Positions 34,574 through 43,757 of a DNA stretch of 64,000 nucleotides are shown here, in pieces (position 1 is the stretch's first letter; every line of letters begins with the position of its first letter). The notes under the pieces were generated by a model, which had not been told where the DNA came from, did no database searches, and saw only the letters and a list, made by a program, of their open reading frames with translations. The stretch lies in assembly GCF_014192575.1 (NCBI RefSeq), contig NZ_JACHYC010000004.1, positions 372,001-436,000 on the forward strand. The letters run 5' to 3'. Origin of the DNA: Variovorax sp. Sphag1AA (GTDB taxonomy: Bacteria; Pseudomonadota; Gammaproteobacteria; Burkholderiales; Burkholderiaceae_C). The position numbers and the translations under genes were made by a program.

Positions 34574-35187
34574 GGGGCGCCGCAAGACACGCCACCATCG
34601 CAGCGACAGCCGCTCTCCTGTGGCTCGCGGGGGCTCCCGCGAGCGCCCAGGGCACGCAGGGCGGGGCGGGCAGCTACGCACAGCGCTACGCGGCGCTGTG
34701 CGCGGCCTGTCACGGAGCCAACGGGCGAAGCGACATGCCCGGAACACCCGTGCTGGCCGGCCAGCACTCGTTCTACGCAATCACGCAGCTCTTTCTTTTC
34801 AGGGAGGGCCGCCGATCCAACGAAGCCATGACCGCGGTCGCCAAGACCATGAGCGACCAGGACATGCGCGGCTTTTCGGAGTTCATCGCCACGCTGCCGC
34901 CGGTGCCCGCGCCGCCGCCGGCCACGCAGCCCGATGCGGCACGCATGACGAAGGGGCAGGCACTCGCGCAGCAATACAAGTGCGCGATGTGCCACGGCGC
35001 CGACTTCAGCGGCGGTCAGCAGGTGGCGCGCCTCGCGCAGCAGAAAGAAGACTATTTGCAGATGACGCTACGTGAATTCCGCTCCGGCAAGCGGCCGGGC
35101 TACACGATGGCGATGACCGAAGCGCTGAACGGCATCGCGCCAGAGGACCTCGACACCCTCGCCTACTACATCGCAAGGGTGAAATAG
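34570..35187 (+). CDS. Diheme c-type cytochrome (cytochrome c4-like)
   Basis: This 205-residue protein has a Sec signal (ATIAATAALLWLAGAPASAQ) and two haem-binding motifs, CAACH and CAMCH, one per half of a duplicated cytochrome c fold. It should accept electrons in the periplasm from the sorbosone dehydrogenase-like protein, whose stop codon overlaps its start (ATGA). A copy of the intergenic repeat begins directly after its stop. Confidence 0.92.
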   Translation: MRGAARHATIAATAALLWLAGAPASAQGTQGGAGSYAQRYAALCAACHGANGRSDMPGTPVLAGQHSFYAITQLFLFREGRRSNEAMTAVAKTMSDQDMRGFSEFIATLPPVPAPPPATQPDAARMTKGQALAQQYKCAMCHGADFSGGQQVARLAQQKEDYLQMTLREFRSGKRPGYTMAMTEALNGIAPEDLDTLAYYIARVK

Positions 35188-35188
35188 G

Positions 35189-35280
35189 CCCACCCCCAGC
35201 CTCGCCCACTTCGTGTGGCTCGGACACCCCCTCAAGGGGGCGCACCCGGCGGCCCGGCAAAGCCGGTTCCGCGGGTGCCC
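35189..35280 (+). repeat. Interspersed GC-rich intergenic repeat, copy 3
   Basis: This copy begins CCCACCCCCAGCCTCG one base after the cytochrome stop codon (TAG, 35185-35187). It contains CCCCCTCAAGGGGG and GGCGGCCCGGCAAAGCCGG and ends GCGGGTGCCC. Translating it produces a false N-terminal extension of the next gene. Confidence 0.88.
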
Positions 35281-35322
35281 TGGAAGGCGCGCGCACATGC
35301 ACATCTTTATGGAGTAAGACAG

Positions 35323-37476
35323 TTGGAAGTTTCGTTTAGCAAGGAAATCGAAGCGCTACGCCTCGGCGCCGGCGATACCTTTCACGGCGAGGGCATCCTC
35401 GCCATCACCAAAGGCCTGCTGCAATCCGGCGTGGCCTACGTCGGCGGCTACCAGGGCGCGCCGGTGTCGCACCTGCTCGATGTCATGGTGCAGGCCAAGC
35501 CGTACATGGACGAACTCGGCGTGCACGTCGAAGCCTGTTCCAACGAGGCTTCGGCGGCAGCGATGCTCGGCGCATCGATCCACTATCCACTTCGCGGCGC
35601 AGTCACCTGGAAGTCGATCGTCGGCACCAACGTGGCCGCCGATGCGCTCTCGAACCTCTCGTCGCCCGGCGTGCGCGGCGGCGTGTTGATCGTTGTCGGC
35701 GAGGACTACGGCGAAGGCGCTTCGGTGATCCAGGAGCGCACGCATGCCTACGCGCTCAAGTCGAGCATGTGCCTGCTCGATCCGCGCCCCGATCTCGGCG
35801 TGATGGTGAACATGGTCGAGCATGGCTTTCGCCTCTCCGAGCAGTCCAACATGCCCTGCATCATGGAACTGCGCATCCGCACCTGCCATGTACGCGGCAG
35901 CTTCGAATGCAAGGACAACCTGGCCCCTGCGGTCTCCACGCGCGCACTGATCGAAGAGCCCGCCGGCTTCGACTACATGCGCCTCGCGCATCCGCCAGTC
36001 ACCTTCCGCCATGAAAAGCTCAAGGGCGAAGAACGGCTGCCCGCCGCGCGGCGATACATCGCCGAGCACAAGCTCAACGAGCTGATGCCAGGCAAGCACA
36101 CCGAACTCGGCATCGTGGTGCAGGGCGGGCTCTACAACGCCCTCATTCGCAGCCTGCAGCAACTCGGGCTCGCCGATGCCTTTGGCGCGACCGACATTCC
36201 ACTGCTGGTGCTCAACGTCACCTATCCGCTGGTGCCGGAAGAAGTCGCGGACTTCTGCGTCGGCAAGCGCGCGGTGCTGGTGGTCGAGGAAGGCCAGCCC
36301 GAGTACATCGAGCAGGAAATCGCCACCCTGCTGCGCCGTCGCGACATCCAGACTGCGCTGCACGGCTGCGACATGCTTCCGCCCGCGGGCGAGCTCGGCG
36401 TCGAGGCGCTGTCGGGCGGACTCGCGACCTTCGTGCAGCGCCATCTGCCGGACCACGCGCAGGATTCGGCGCAAGGCTGGCTCACCGGCAACCGCGATCG
36501 CCGGGCCGCCGTCGCAGCGAAGCTCGAAACCCCGTTGCCCAACCGCCCGCCGAGCTTCTGCATCGGCTGCCCCGAGCGCCCGGTGTTCTCCGCGCTCAAG
36601 CTCGCGCAGCAGGACAGCGGGCCGGTCCACATCGCCGCGGACATCGGCTGCCACGCCTTTGGAACTTTCGAGCCCTTCTCGATGGGCCATTCGATCCTGG
36701 GCTACGGCATGAGCCTCGCAAGCCGCGCGGGCGTGTCGCCGATGATGCAGCGACGCGTGCTGTCGATCATGGGCGACGGCGGCTTCTGGCACAACGGACT
36801 GCTCACCGGCGTGCAGAGCGCACTCTTCAACGGCGACGACGCGGTGCTGATGATCTTCAAGAACGGCTACACCTCGGCGACCGGCACGCAGGACATCATC
36901 TCCACGCCCGACGATGAAGTGAAGGCGCATGCGGTCGACAAGCAGCAGAGCCTGGTCGACAAGAACCAGACGATCGAATCCACGCTGAAGGGCCTCGGCG
37001 TGCAGTGGATGCGCACCGTCCACACCTACGACGTGGACAAGATGCGCAAGACGCTCAACGAGGCCTTCACGAGCAGCTTCAACGGCCTGAAGGTGATCAT
37101 CGCGGAGGGCGAATGCCAACTGGAGCGGCAGCGCCGCATCAAGCCCTGGATTGCGAGCCTGCTTCGCCAGGGCCAGCGCGTGGTGCGCGTGAAGTACGGC
37201 GTCGACGAGGACGTGTGCAATGGCGACCATGCGTGCATCCGCCTGTCGGGCTGCCCGACGTTGACGATCAAGGACAACCCCGATCCGCTGAAGGTGGATC
37301 CGGTGGCGGTGGTAATCGACGGCTGCGTGGGCTGCGGGCTGTGCGGCGCCAACGCACACGCGGCCACGCTGTGCCCGAGCTTCTATCGCGCCGAGGTGGT
37401 GCAGAACCCCAAGTGGCATGAACGGCTGCTGCACAGCCTGCGCGGCACGATCGTCCGCGCCCTTCAGCCCGCATGA
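35323..37476 (+). CDS. iorA: Indolepyruvate:ferredoxin oxidoreductase-type alpha subunit (TTG start)
   Basis: This 717-residue thiamine-diphosphate enzyme oxidatively decarboxylates aryl-pyruvates or related 2-oxoacids to acyl-CoA. Visible are the N-terminal pyrimidine-binding domain (GDTFHGEGILAITKGLLQSGVAYVGG-like region), FCIGCPERPVF and the ThDP motif SIMGDGGFWHNGLLTG with FKNGYTSATGTQD. A C-terminal ferredoxin domain follows (CNGDHACIRLSGCP and CVGCGLCGANAHAATLCP), enough for two [4Fe-4S] clusters. No in-frame ATG exists near the start. The TTG at 35323 has ATGGAGT 8 bases upstream and gives a normal N-terminus. It overlaps the beta subunit gene by 4 nt. Confidence 0.9.
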   Translation: MEVSFSKEIEALRLGAGDTFHGEGILAITKGLLQSGVAYVGGYQGAPVSHLLDVMVQAKPYMDELGVHVEACSNEASAAAMLGASIHYPLRGAVTWKSIVGTNVAADALSNLSSPGVRGGVLIVVGEDYGEGASVIQERTHAYALKSSMCLLDPRPDLGVMVNMVEHGFRLSEQSNMPCIMELRIRTCHVRGSFECKDNLAPAVSTRALIEEPAGFDYMRLAHPPVTFRHEKLKGEERLPAARRYIAEHKLNELMPGKHTELGIVVQGGLYNALIRSLQQLGLADAFGATDIPLLVLNVTYPLVPEEVADFCVGKRAVLVVEEGQPEYIEQEIATLLRRRDIQTALHGCDMLPPAGELGVEALSGGLATFVQRHLPDHAQDSAQGWLTGNRDRRAAVAAKLETPLPNRPPSFCIGCPERPVFSALKLAQQDSGPVHIAADIGCHAFGTFEPFSMGHSILGYGMSLASRAGVSPMMQRRVLSIMGDGGFWHNGLLTGVQSALFNGDDAVLMIFKNGYTSATGTQDIISTPDDEVKAHAVDKQQSLVDKNQTIESTLKGLGVQWMRTVHTYDVDKMRKTLNEAFTSSFNGLKVIIAEGECQLERQRRIKPWIASLLRQGQRVVRVKYGVDEDVCNGDHACIRLSGCPTLTIKDNPDPLKVDPVAVVIDGCVGCGLCGANAHAATLCPSFYRAEVVQNPKWHERLLHSLRGTIVRALQPA

Positions 37477-39086
37477 CGAACATGAACCGCACACAACCCA
37501 TCACCCTCCTCATCTGCGCACTCGGCGGTGAAGGCGGCGGCGTCCTGACCGAATGGCTGGTCGACATCGCGCGCCATGCCGGCTATGCGGCGCAGAGCAC
37601 CTCGATCCCCGGCGTCGCGCAGCGCACCGGCGCGACCACCTACTACGTCGAAGTCTTTCCGGTGCCGCTCGCCGAACTCGGCGGTCGGCGGCCCGTGTTC
37701 AGCCTGAGCCCCGTGCCGGGCGCGCTCGATGCGATCGTGTCGTCGGAGCTGCTCGAAACCACGCGCCAGATCGGCAACGGCATGAGCACGCCGCAGCGCA
37801 CGCTCGTCATCACGTCGTCGAGCCGCACACTCACCACAGCCGAGCGCATGCAGCTCGGCGACGGCCGTGCCGATGCACAGCGGCTGCTCGATGTGGTGAA
37901 AGCCTTCAGCCGCGAACATCACGTGTTCGACATGGGCGCCGCCGCGCGCGACGCGGGCACCGTGGTGAGTGCCGTGATGCTCGGCGCGATTGCCGGCAGC
38001 GGGCTCTATCCGTTCCCGCGCGAAGCGTACGAAGAGGTCGTTCGCGGAAAGGGCGACAAGGTCAGCAAGATGGCCGAGGCCAGTCTGCGTGGCTTCTCCA
38101 AGGCTTTCGACGCAGTCAACACGCCGCGCCAGCAGGCCGCCATGGTCACCGGCCTGCTCGCTGGATCGAAGGACGAAGCGCCCATCACGAGCGGATTGCC
38201 GCAGGCCGTCGCAAGTCTGTTTCCGCCGGCGGTGCAAGACATGCTCGCGCTCGGACATGCCCGCGTGCTGGACTACCAGGATGCGGACTACGCGCAGCTC
38301 TATGTGGATCGACTACAGAAGGTGCTCGCGGCGGAACGCGCTGTTGACCCGGCGGGCGCGCAATCCTTCGCCATCACGCGCGAAATGGCGCGCTGGCTCG
38401 CCCTGTGGATGGCCTTCGACGACATCGTGCGCGTCGCGGAACTCAAGAGCCGCGCGAGCCGTGCGCAGCGCGTGCGCGAAGAGGTCAAGGCAGGCGACGA
38501 AGACATCGTGAAGGTCTACGACCACTTCAAGCCCGGTGCGCCCGAGTTCGCCGCGCTGCTTCCGGCATCGCTGGCCGATCGCGTGACTGCATGGGATCGC
38601 CGGCGATCCACGCCATGGGCGCTGCCGCTCAAGGTCGGAAGCCATTCGGTGTTCGGCATGGCATCTTTGCGGCTGCTCGCGTCGCTGCGCTGGCTGCGCC
38701 GACGCGGACAGCGCTTCTCGCAGGAACAGGCGCTGATCGACCGCTGGCTCGATGCGGTCGTCAAGGGCACGCAAGTGAACTGGCGACTGGGCCACGAGAT
38801 CGCGTTGTGCGGTCGCCTCATCAAGGGCTACGGCAGCACCAACGAACGCGGCAAGCACAACCTGCTGCACGTAATCGACCACCTCGCGATCGCGCCGCTT
38901 CCCGATGGTTCGCCCACGGCGCGGGCCGATGCGATCGCCGCCGCGCGCAATGCAGCGCTCGAGGACGAGGCCGGCACCGCGCTCGACGCCACGCTGGTGC
39001 GCCACGGCGCGCCGCCGCGCCCCATCAAGGAGCAGCCGATCCGCTGGATGAAGCGCACGCCCAATCCGGCGTCGCATGCGCGTTGA
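37473..39086 (+). CDS. iorB: Indolepyruvate:ferredoxin oxidoreductase-type beta subunit with long C-terminal extension
   Basis: This 537-residue protein has an N-terminal gamma/beta-type domain of pyruvate-ferredoxin oxidoreductases (about residues 10-205; LLICALGGEGGGVLTEWLVDIARHAG, QSTSIPGVAQRTGATTYYVE). A roughly 330-residue C-terminal extension, probably the DUF6537 region, is absent from the short archaeal IorB. The extension holds LRLLASLRWLRRRGQRFSQEQALIDRWL and GHEIALCGRLIKGYGSTNERGKHNL. Its role is not known. It is translationally coupled to iorA. Confidence 0.9.
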   Translation: MTNMNRTQPITLLICALGGEGGGVLTEWLVDIARHAGYAAQSTSIPGVAQRTGATTYYVEVFPVPLAELGGRRPVFSLSPVPGALDAIVSSELLETTRQIGNGMSTPQRTLVITSSSRTLTTAERMQLGDGRADAQRLLDVVKAFSREHHVFDMGAAARDAGTVVSAVMLGAIAGSGLYPFPREAYEEVVRGKGDKVSKMAEASLRGFSKAFDAVNTPRQQAAMVTGLLAGSKDEAPITSGLPQAVASLFPPAVQDMLALGHARVLDYQDADYAQLYVDRLQKVLAAERAVDPAGAQSFAITREMARWLALWMAFDDIVRVAELKSRASRAQRVREEVKAGDEDIVKVYDHFKPGAPEFAALLPASLADRVTAWDRRRSTPWALPLKVGSHSVFGMASLRLLASLRWLRRRGQRFSQEQALIDRWLDAVVKGTQVNWRLGHEIALCGRLIKGYGSTNERGKHNLLHVIDHLAIAPLPDGSPTARADAIAAARNAALEDEAGTALDATLVRHGAPPRPIKEQPIRWMKRTPNPASHAR

Positions 39087-39218
39087 CTCTCAAGGTAAAC
39101 GCCGATTTACGACCACGCGGACTCTTATAAAAAATAATTGAATTGCGCACCGCACAAATAAGACAAGACGCGCGCAACCCCATCGACGATTTCAACAACA
39201 CTTTCGAAGGAGACATCC

Positions 39219-40265
39219 ATGTCGACATCCCGCTTCATGCCCTCGGCCGCCACACGCGCCGTCCTCGCCCTGTCGGCGGTTCTGGCGCTGGCCGGCGCCC
39301 CCGTGCAGGCGCAGGACAAACCCGTCCAGATCAAGATGTCGAGCTGGGTGCCGGCGCAGCATCCGCTGAACCCGTCGCTGCAGGCATGGGCGGACGACAT
39401 CAAGAAGGCATCGAACGGCACCATCACTGCGGTGCTGTTCCCGTCGGAGCAACTCGGCAAGGCCTTCGACCACTACGACATGGCGCGCGACGGGATCGCC
39501 GACTTCGCTTACATCAACCCGGGCTACCAACCGGGCCGCTTCCCGATCATGGCGGGTGCATCGCTGCCCTTCCTCTTTGCCAACGGCAAGGGCGGCTCCG
39601 CCGCGATCGACGCGTGGTATCGCCAGTACGCTGCCACCGAGATGAAGGACGTGAAGTTCTGCTTCGCCTTCGTGCATGACCCCGGCACCTTCCACGCCCG
39701 CAAGAAGATCGTCTCGCCCACCGACATCAAGGGCATGAAGATCCGTCCGGCCACCAGCACCATCGGCCAGATGGTGACCTCCCTCGGTGGCACCAACGTG
39801 CAGGCCTCGGCGCCCGAATCGCGCGACATGCTGGAGCGTGGCGTCGCCGACGCGATCACCTTCCCGTGGGGCTCGATCCTGCTCTTCGGCATCGACAAGG
39901 TGGTGAGCTATCACATGGATGCGCCGCTGTACGTCACGCCTTTCGTCTGGGCGATGAACAAGAGCAAGTACGACAGCATGTCCGTCGCGCAGAAGAAGGT
40001 GATCGACGACCACTGCACGAGCGAGTGGGCCGAAAAGGTCGCTACGCCATGGGCCGACTTCGAATACGGCGGCCGCGCGAAGATCGCCGCGCAGTCGGGC
40101 CATGAGGTCTACAAGCTTACGCCCGAGCAACTCGATGCATGGCGCAAGGCCACGGCACCGGTCGAAGCCCAGTGGGCCGAGAGCGTGAAGAAGGTCGGCC
40201 AGGATCCGAAGGCCGTGCTGGATTCGCTGAAGGCCAGCCTCGTCAAGTACAACTCGGCGCTGTGA
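39219..40265 (+). CDS. dctP: TRAP transporter substrate-binding protein (DctP type)
   Basis: This 348-residue periplasmic protein has a Sec signal (VLALSAVLALAGAPVQAQ) and the DctP fold: IKMSSWVPAQHPLNPSLQAWADDIKKAS, FPSEQLGKAFDHYDMARDGIADFAYINPGYQPGRFP and MKIRPATSTIGQMVTSLGGTNVQ with its carboxylate-binding Arg. It should bind an organic acid for Na+-driven uptake, plausibly the 2-oxoacid used by the upstream oxidoreductase. The ATG at 39219 has GAAGGAGA upstream. Its stop overlaps the start of the small permease gene. Confidence 0.93.
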   Translation: MSTSRFMPSAATRAVLALSAVLALAGAPVQAQDKPVQIKMSSWVPAQHPLNPSLQAWADDIKKASNGTITAVLFPSEQLGKAFDHYDMARDGIADFAYINPGYQPGRFPIMAGASLPFLFANGKGGSAAIDAWYRQYAATEMKDVKFCFAFVHDPGTFHARKKIVSPTDIKGMKIRPATSTIGQMVTSLGGTNVQASAPESRDMLERGVADAITFPWGSILLFGIDKVVSYHMDAPLYVTPFVWAMNKSKYDSMSVAQKKVIDDHCTSEWAEKVATPWADFEYGGRAKIAAQSGHEVYKLTPEQLDAWRKATAPVEAQWAESVKKVGQDPKAVLDSLKASLVKYNSAL

Positions 40266-40810
40266 TGGCGGCTGGAAGCGACAACGCCCCGAAGAAAACA
40301 GGGGCGGCCGGCGACCGTTTCATCAACGCGATCGAATGGCTCGCCGCCTTGTTCGTGGGGATCGTCGCGCTCAACATCTTCCTCGCAGTGGTGTTGCGCA
40401 AGTTCTTCGACACCTCGATCCCCGATTCGTACGACTTCGGCCGGATGCTCCTGGGCATCCTGATCTTCTGGGGCATTGCAGCGACGAGCTACCGGGGCGG
40501 CCACATCACGGTCGACCTCGTGTGGACCGCCGCGAACCCGCGCATGAGGCGCTGGATCGACGTCTTCGCCACCGTGGTGCTGCTCTTCGTGGTCGCGGTG
40601 CAGACCGCCACGCTGTTCGACAAGGTGCGCGCCACCTATGTCGACCATGTGCTGACCTACGACATGAACATCCCCACCTGGCCCTTCTATGCAGTGGCCT
40701 GGCTCGGCGATGTTTCCGCCGTGCTGCTGATCGCGATCCGCACCTGGCGACTGATCTTCCACCCTGAACTTCTACATGACGAGAAGCCCGAGATGAAGGC
40801 TGACGAGTAA
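40265..40810 (+). CDS. dctQ: TRAP transporter small permease (DctQ type)
   Basis: This 181-residue protein has four hydrophobic segments, beginning INAIEWLAALFVGIVALNIFLAVVLRKFF, and includes the DctQ-typical SYRGGHITVDLVW. Its ATG at 40265 shares a base with the stop codon of dctP, showing coupling. Upstream in-frame codons belong to dctP in another frame. Confidence 0.93.
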   Translation: MAAGSDNAPKKTGAAGDRFINAIEWLAALFVGIVALNIFLAVVLRKFFDTSIPDSYDFGRMLLGILIFWGIAATSYRGGHITVDLVWTAANPRMRRWIDVFATVVLLFVVAVQTATLFDKVRATYVDHVLTYDMNIPTWPFYAVAWLGDVSAVLLIAIRTWRLIFHPELLHDEKPEMKADE

Positions 40811-40812
40811 GC

Positions 40813-42114
40813 ATGAGTACTGATGCAATCGCCATCCTTGGCTTCTTCGCACTTTTTGCATTGATGCTCCTGCGCGTGCCGGTCGGCATGGCGATGGGGC
40901 TGGTCGGCGTCACAGGCTACGCATCCATCGTCGGCATCGGGCCGGCGCTCAAGCTGGTCGGACAGACTTCGATGCGCACCGTGACCGACTACACCTTTGG
41001 CGTGATCCCGATGTTCATGCTGATGGGTGCGCTGGTCTCGGTGTCGGGCGTGAGCCGTGAGCTCTTCAAGGCCGCGAACTCACTGATCGGCCACCTGCGC
41101 GGCGGCCTCGGTGTCGCGACCGTGCTGGCCTGCGGCGGCTTCGCGGCCATCTGCGGATCGTCTGTCGCCACGGCGGCGACTTTCTCGGCTGTGGCCTATC
41201 CGGAGATGCGGCGCTTCAACTACCCGCAATCGTTCTCCACCGGCGTGATCGCCGCGGGCGGCACGCTGGGCGCGATCCTGCCGCCGTCGACGGTGCTCGC
41301 GGTCTACGCGATCCTCACGCAGCAGGACATCGGCAAGCTGTTCATGGCGGGCATCGTGCCCGGCATTCTCGCGATGACGATGTACGTGTTGACCATCATG
41401 GTGATCGTCAAAGTGCGTCCGGGCTGGCTGCCCGGCGGCGAGGCCAAGCCGTGGTCGGAACGCGTGGCCGACCTGAAGAACGTGTGGGCGCCGCTGGTGC
41501 TCTTCATCTTCGTGATCGGCGGACTCTACGGCGGCTTCTTCACACCGACCGAAGCCGGCGGCGTGGGCGCGAGCGGTGCGTTCATCCTCGGGGTGCTGCG
41601 GCGCAAGCTCGACGGCCCGAAGATCCGCGAGGCGCTCCTCTCGGCCACGCGCACGGCGGCTGCGGTGTTCACGGTGCTGATCGGCGCCCTGCTCTTCGGC
41701 TACTTCCTGACGATCACGCAGAGTCCGCAGAAGCTCACCGAGTTCCTCACCGGCCTCGGCATCGGACGCTACGGCGTGCTCGCGCTCATCATGCTGATGT
41801 ACCTCGTGCTCGGCTGCCTGATGGACGCGATGGCGATGATCATCCTCACGGTGCCGATCATCTACCCGGTCATCGTGCACCTGGGCTTCGATCCGATCTG
41901 GTTCGGCGTGATCATCGTGATGACGGTGGAGCTTGGCTTGATCCACCCGCCGGTGGGTATGAACGTGTTCGTGATCAAGAGCGTGGTGAAGGACGTGAGT
42001 TTCACGACGATCTTCAAGGGCGTTCTGCCGTTCATCCTGACGGACATCCTGCGGCTGGTGATCCTGATCGCGTTCCCGATCATTGCCTTGTGGCTCCCAA
42101 CGAGAATGGGCTAG
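40813..42114 (+). CDS. dctM: TRAP transporter large permease (DctM type)
   Basis: This 433-residue membrane protein of the DctM family has repeated hydrophobic segments, GVIPMFMLMGALVSVSGVSRELF, GSSVATAATFSAVAYPEM and AAGGTLGAILPPSTVLAVYAI, and PVGMNVFVIKSV near the end. It forms the ion-coupled channel with DctQ. It starts 2 bases after the dctQ stop. A repeat copy follows its stop by 7 bases. Confidence 0.95.
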   Translation: MSTDAIAILGFFALFALMLLRVPVGMAMGLVGVTGYASIVGIGPALKLVGQTSMRTVTDYTFGVIPMFMLMGALVSVSGVSRELFKAANSLIGHLRGGLGVATVLACGGFAAICGSSVATAATFSAVAYPEMRRFNYPQSFSTGVIAAGGTLGAILPPSTVLAVYAILTQQDIGKLFMAGIVPGILAMTMYVLTIMVIVKVRPGWLPGGEAKPWSERVADLKNVWAPLVLFIFVIGGLYGGFFTPTEAGGVGASGAFILGVLRRKLDGPKIREALLSATRTAAAVFTVLIGALLFGYFLTITQSPQKLTEFLTGLGIGRYGVLALIMLMYLVLGCLMDAMAMIILTVPIIYPVIVHLGFDPIWFGVIIVMTVELGLIHPPVGMNVFVIKSVVKDVSFTTIFKGVLPFILTDILRLVILIAFPIIALWLPTRMG

Positions 42115-42121
42115 AACAAAG

Positions 42122-42213
42122 CTCACCCCCAGCCTCGCCCACTTCGTGTGGCTCTGCACCCCCTCGCCGGGGGCAACCCCGGCGGCCCGGCGAAGCCGGT
42201 TCCGCGGGGTTCC
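42122..42213 (+). repeat. Interspersed GC-rich intergenic repeat, copy 4
   Basis: This copy begins CTCACCCCCAGCCTCG 7 bases after the dctM stop, contains CCCCCTCGCCGGGGG and GGCGGCCCGGCGAAGCCGG, and ends GCGGGGTTCC. It is about 92 bases and nearly identical to copy 2 apart from the loop of the first hairpin. Confidence 0.88.
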
Positions 42214-42261
42214 TGGTCTCGGCGGGATGCTGGCTGCCCTTTTTCAGAAGACACTGAATCC

Positions 42262-42684
42262 ATGAGTATCGAAGTCATCTACACCGTGCGCGTCGAATTC
42301 GGCGACTGCGACCCCGCCGGCATCGTCTGGTTTCCCAACTTCTTCCGCTGGATCGACGCCGCGTCGCGCCATTTCTTCGCAGAGCGCGGCGTGCCGCGCT
42401 GGGAAGAGACGGCGCAGACCATGGGCGTGATCGGCACGCCGCTCGTCGATACGCACACGCGCTTCGTCAAGAGCGCGAGCTACGGCGACACGCTGAACGT
42501 CGCGGTCACGATTCCCGAGTGGCGCGAGAAGAGCTTCGTGCAGCGCTATCGCGTGATGCGTGGCGAAGACCTGATCCTCGAGTGCGAAGAGGTGCGCATC
42601 TTTGCGGCCAAGCGCGAAGGTGGTGGCATCCGCGCGGTGCCGATTCCGGCGGAAATCCGCGAGCTCTGCTCAGCGCCCGCCTGA
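42262..42684 (+). CDS. Hotdog-fold acyl-CoA thioesterase (4-hydroxybenzoyl-CoA thioesterase-like)
   Basis: This 140-residue protein has the active-site segment VEFGDCDPAGIVWFPNFFRWIDAASRHFF, where the Asp in DPAGIVW is the catalytic residue of the 4HBT group. It hydrolyses aryl or acyl CoA thioesters. In this place it could release the acid from the acyl-CoA produced by the IorAB-like enzyme. A preceding repeat yields spurious upstream codons; the ATG at 42262 is the natural start. It overlaps the convergent LysR gene by 15 nt. Confidence 0.9.
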   Translation: MSIEVIYTVRVEFGDCDPAGIVWFPNFFRWIDAASRHFFAERGVPRWEETAQTMGVIGTPLVDTHTRFVKSASYGDTLNVAVTIPEWREKSFVQRYRVMRGEDLILECEEVRIFAAKREGGGIRAVPIPAEIRELCSAPA

Positions 42685-43632
42685 GCCCGGCGGGCGCTCC
42701 TGCACGAGCGTCCAGAGTGCCTCGGCCGCCGGCGCCATTTCCGCGCGCTGGCGGTAGAGCCTGATCTCGACAGGCACGTTCCACTCGGCCGAAGCAGCCG
42801 CCACCAACGCGCCGCTCTTCAGTTCAGCCGCGATCAGGCTCTTCGGAAGCCACGCCACGCCGCGCCCTTCGAGCGCCATCGTCTTGAGTAGCGCCGCATG
42901 GTGCGCCGTGAACACGATCTCCACGCCCTGCGATAGCGTCGGCACGGTCCCGTCACCGAACACCTGACGCATCCGCGCACGCATGATGCGGCCGAGCCCC
43001 GAGGGCTCGCTGTACGCCAGCACCGAAACCGGCGCGTCCGCAGCATCCAACGAATGCATCGCGCCGCCGGCCGCGCCCTGCGGCGCGGAAACAGGCAGCA
43101 GCACGTCGTCCGACAGGCGCAGCATCGGAAACTCCGCCTCGTCGAGCCGCCCCGGCACCTCGCGGTGCCCGTGGCACAGCACGAACTGCACGCGACGCTG
43201 CAGCGCCAGGTCCTCGCAGGCATGAAAGCTGTCGGAAATGGTCTGGATCGGCCCGAGCCGCAACTGCGATTCCAGCCCACCCAGCCACTGCGGAAAGAAG
43301 GTGAGCGACAGCACATGCGTCGCCGCAAAGAGCAGGCTCGCCGCCGCCTGGTCGTGCGCGGCCCGCGCCTTGATGCGCGCGGACTCCAGTCGGGCCAGGG
43401 TGTCCTCCAGCAACGGCTGGAAGCGTCGACCCGCAGCCGTCAGCGCGGCCGGATGCGCGCTGCGATCGAACAGATCGACGCCCACCCATTCCTCCAGCGC
43501 GCGGATGTGCCGGCTGAACGCGGGTTGCGCGATGTTCCGCGCCTGCGCCGCGCGGGAGAAATTGCCGCTTTCGGCAAGCGCCAGGAAGTCCTCCAGCCAT
43601 TCCAGATCCAGCGGTCGGTTTCCCGGGCCCAT
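42670..43632 (-). CDS. LysR-family transcriptional regulator
   Basis: This 320-residue protein has a clear winged helix (LDLEWLEDFLALAESGNFSRAAQARNIAQPAFSRHIRALEEWVG) and effector domain. The start at 43632 excludes an upstream stretch antisense to the divergent cluster. It faces the DapA-like gene across 125 bp and most likely controls the sugar-acid genes at 43.8-47.6 kb. Confidence 0.92.
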   Translation of the reverse strand: MGPGNRPLDLEWLEDFLALAESGNFSRAAQARNIAQPAFSRHIRALEEWVGVDLFDRSAHPAALTAAGRRFQPLLEDTLARLESARIKARAAHDQAAASLLFAATHVLSLTFFPQWLGGLESQLRLGPIQTISDSFHACEDLALQRRVQFVLCHGHREVPGRLDEAEFPMLRLSDDVLLPVSAPQGAAGGAMHSLDAADAPVSVLAYSEPSGLGRIMRARMRQVFGDGTVPTLSQGVEIVFTAHHAALLKTMALEGRGVAWLPKSLIAAELKSGALVAAASAEWNVPVEIRLYRQRAEMAPAAEALWTLVQERPPGSGGR

Positions 43633-43757
43633 GCGGTGCGTCCTTTCTCGGTTTCTCCGTGGAGATAGTTGTATGCGAATCGGGTATTGGACCGTATGTG
43701 CCCCCCGACGGGAAGATTGCCCCATCGACACCCAAGCACTCAACAGGAGACGACTGC

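Noticed and set aside
35356..37494. A 712-codon open frame antisense to iorA
   Set aside because: The sense strand has complete ThDP and ferredoxin motifs; the antisense product shows only the His/Arg/Ala bias of high-GC shadows.
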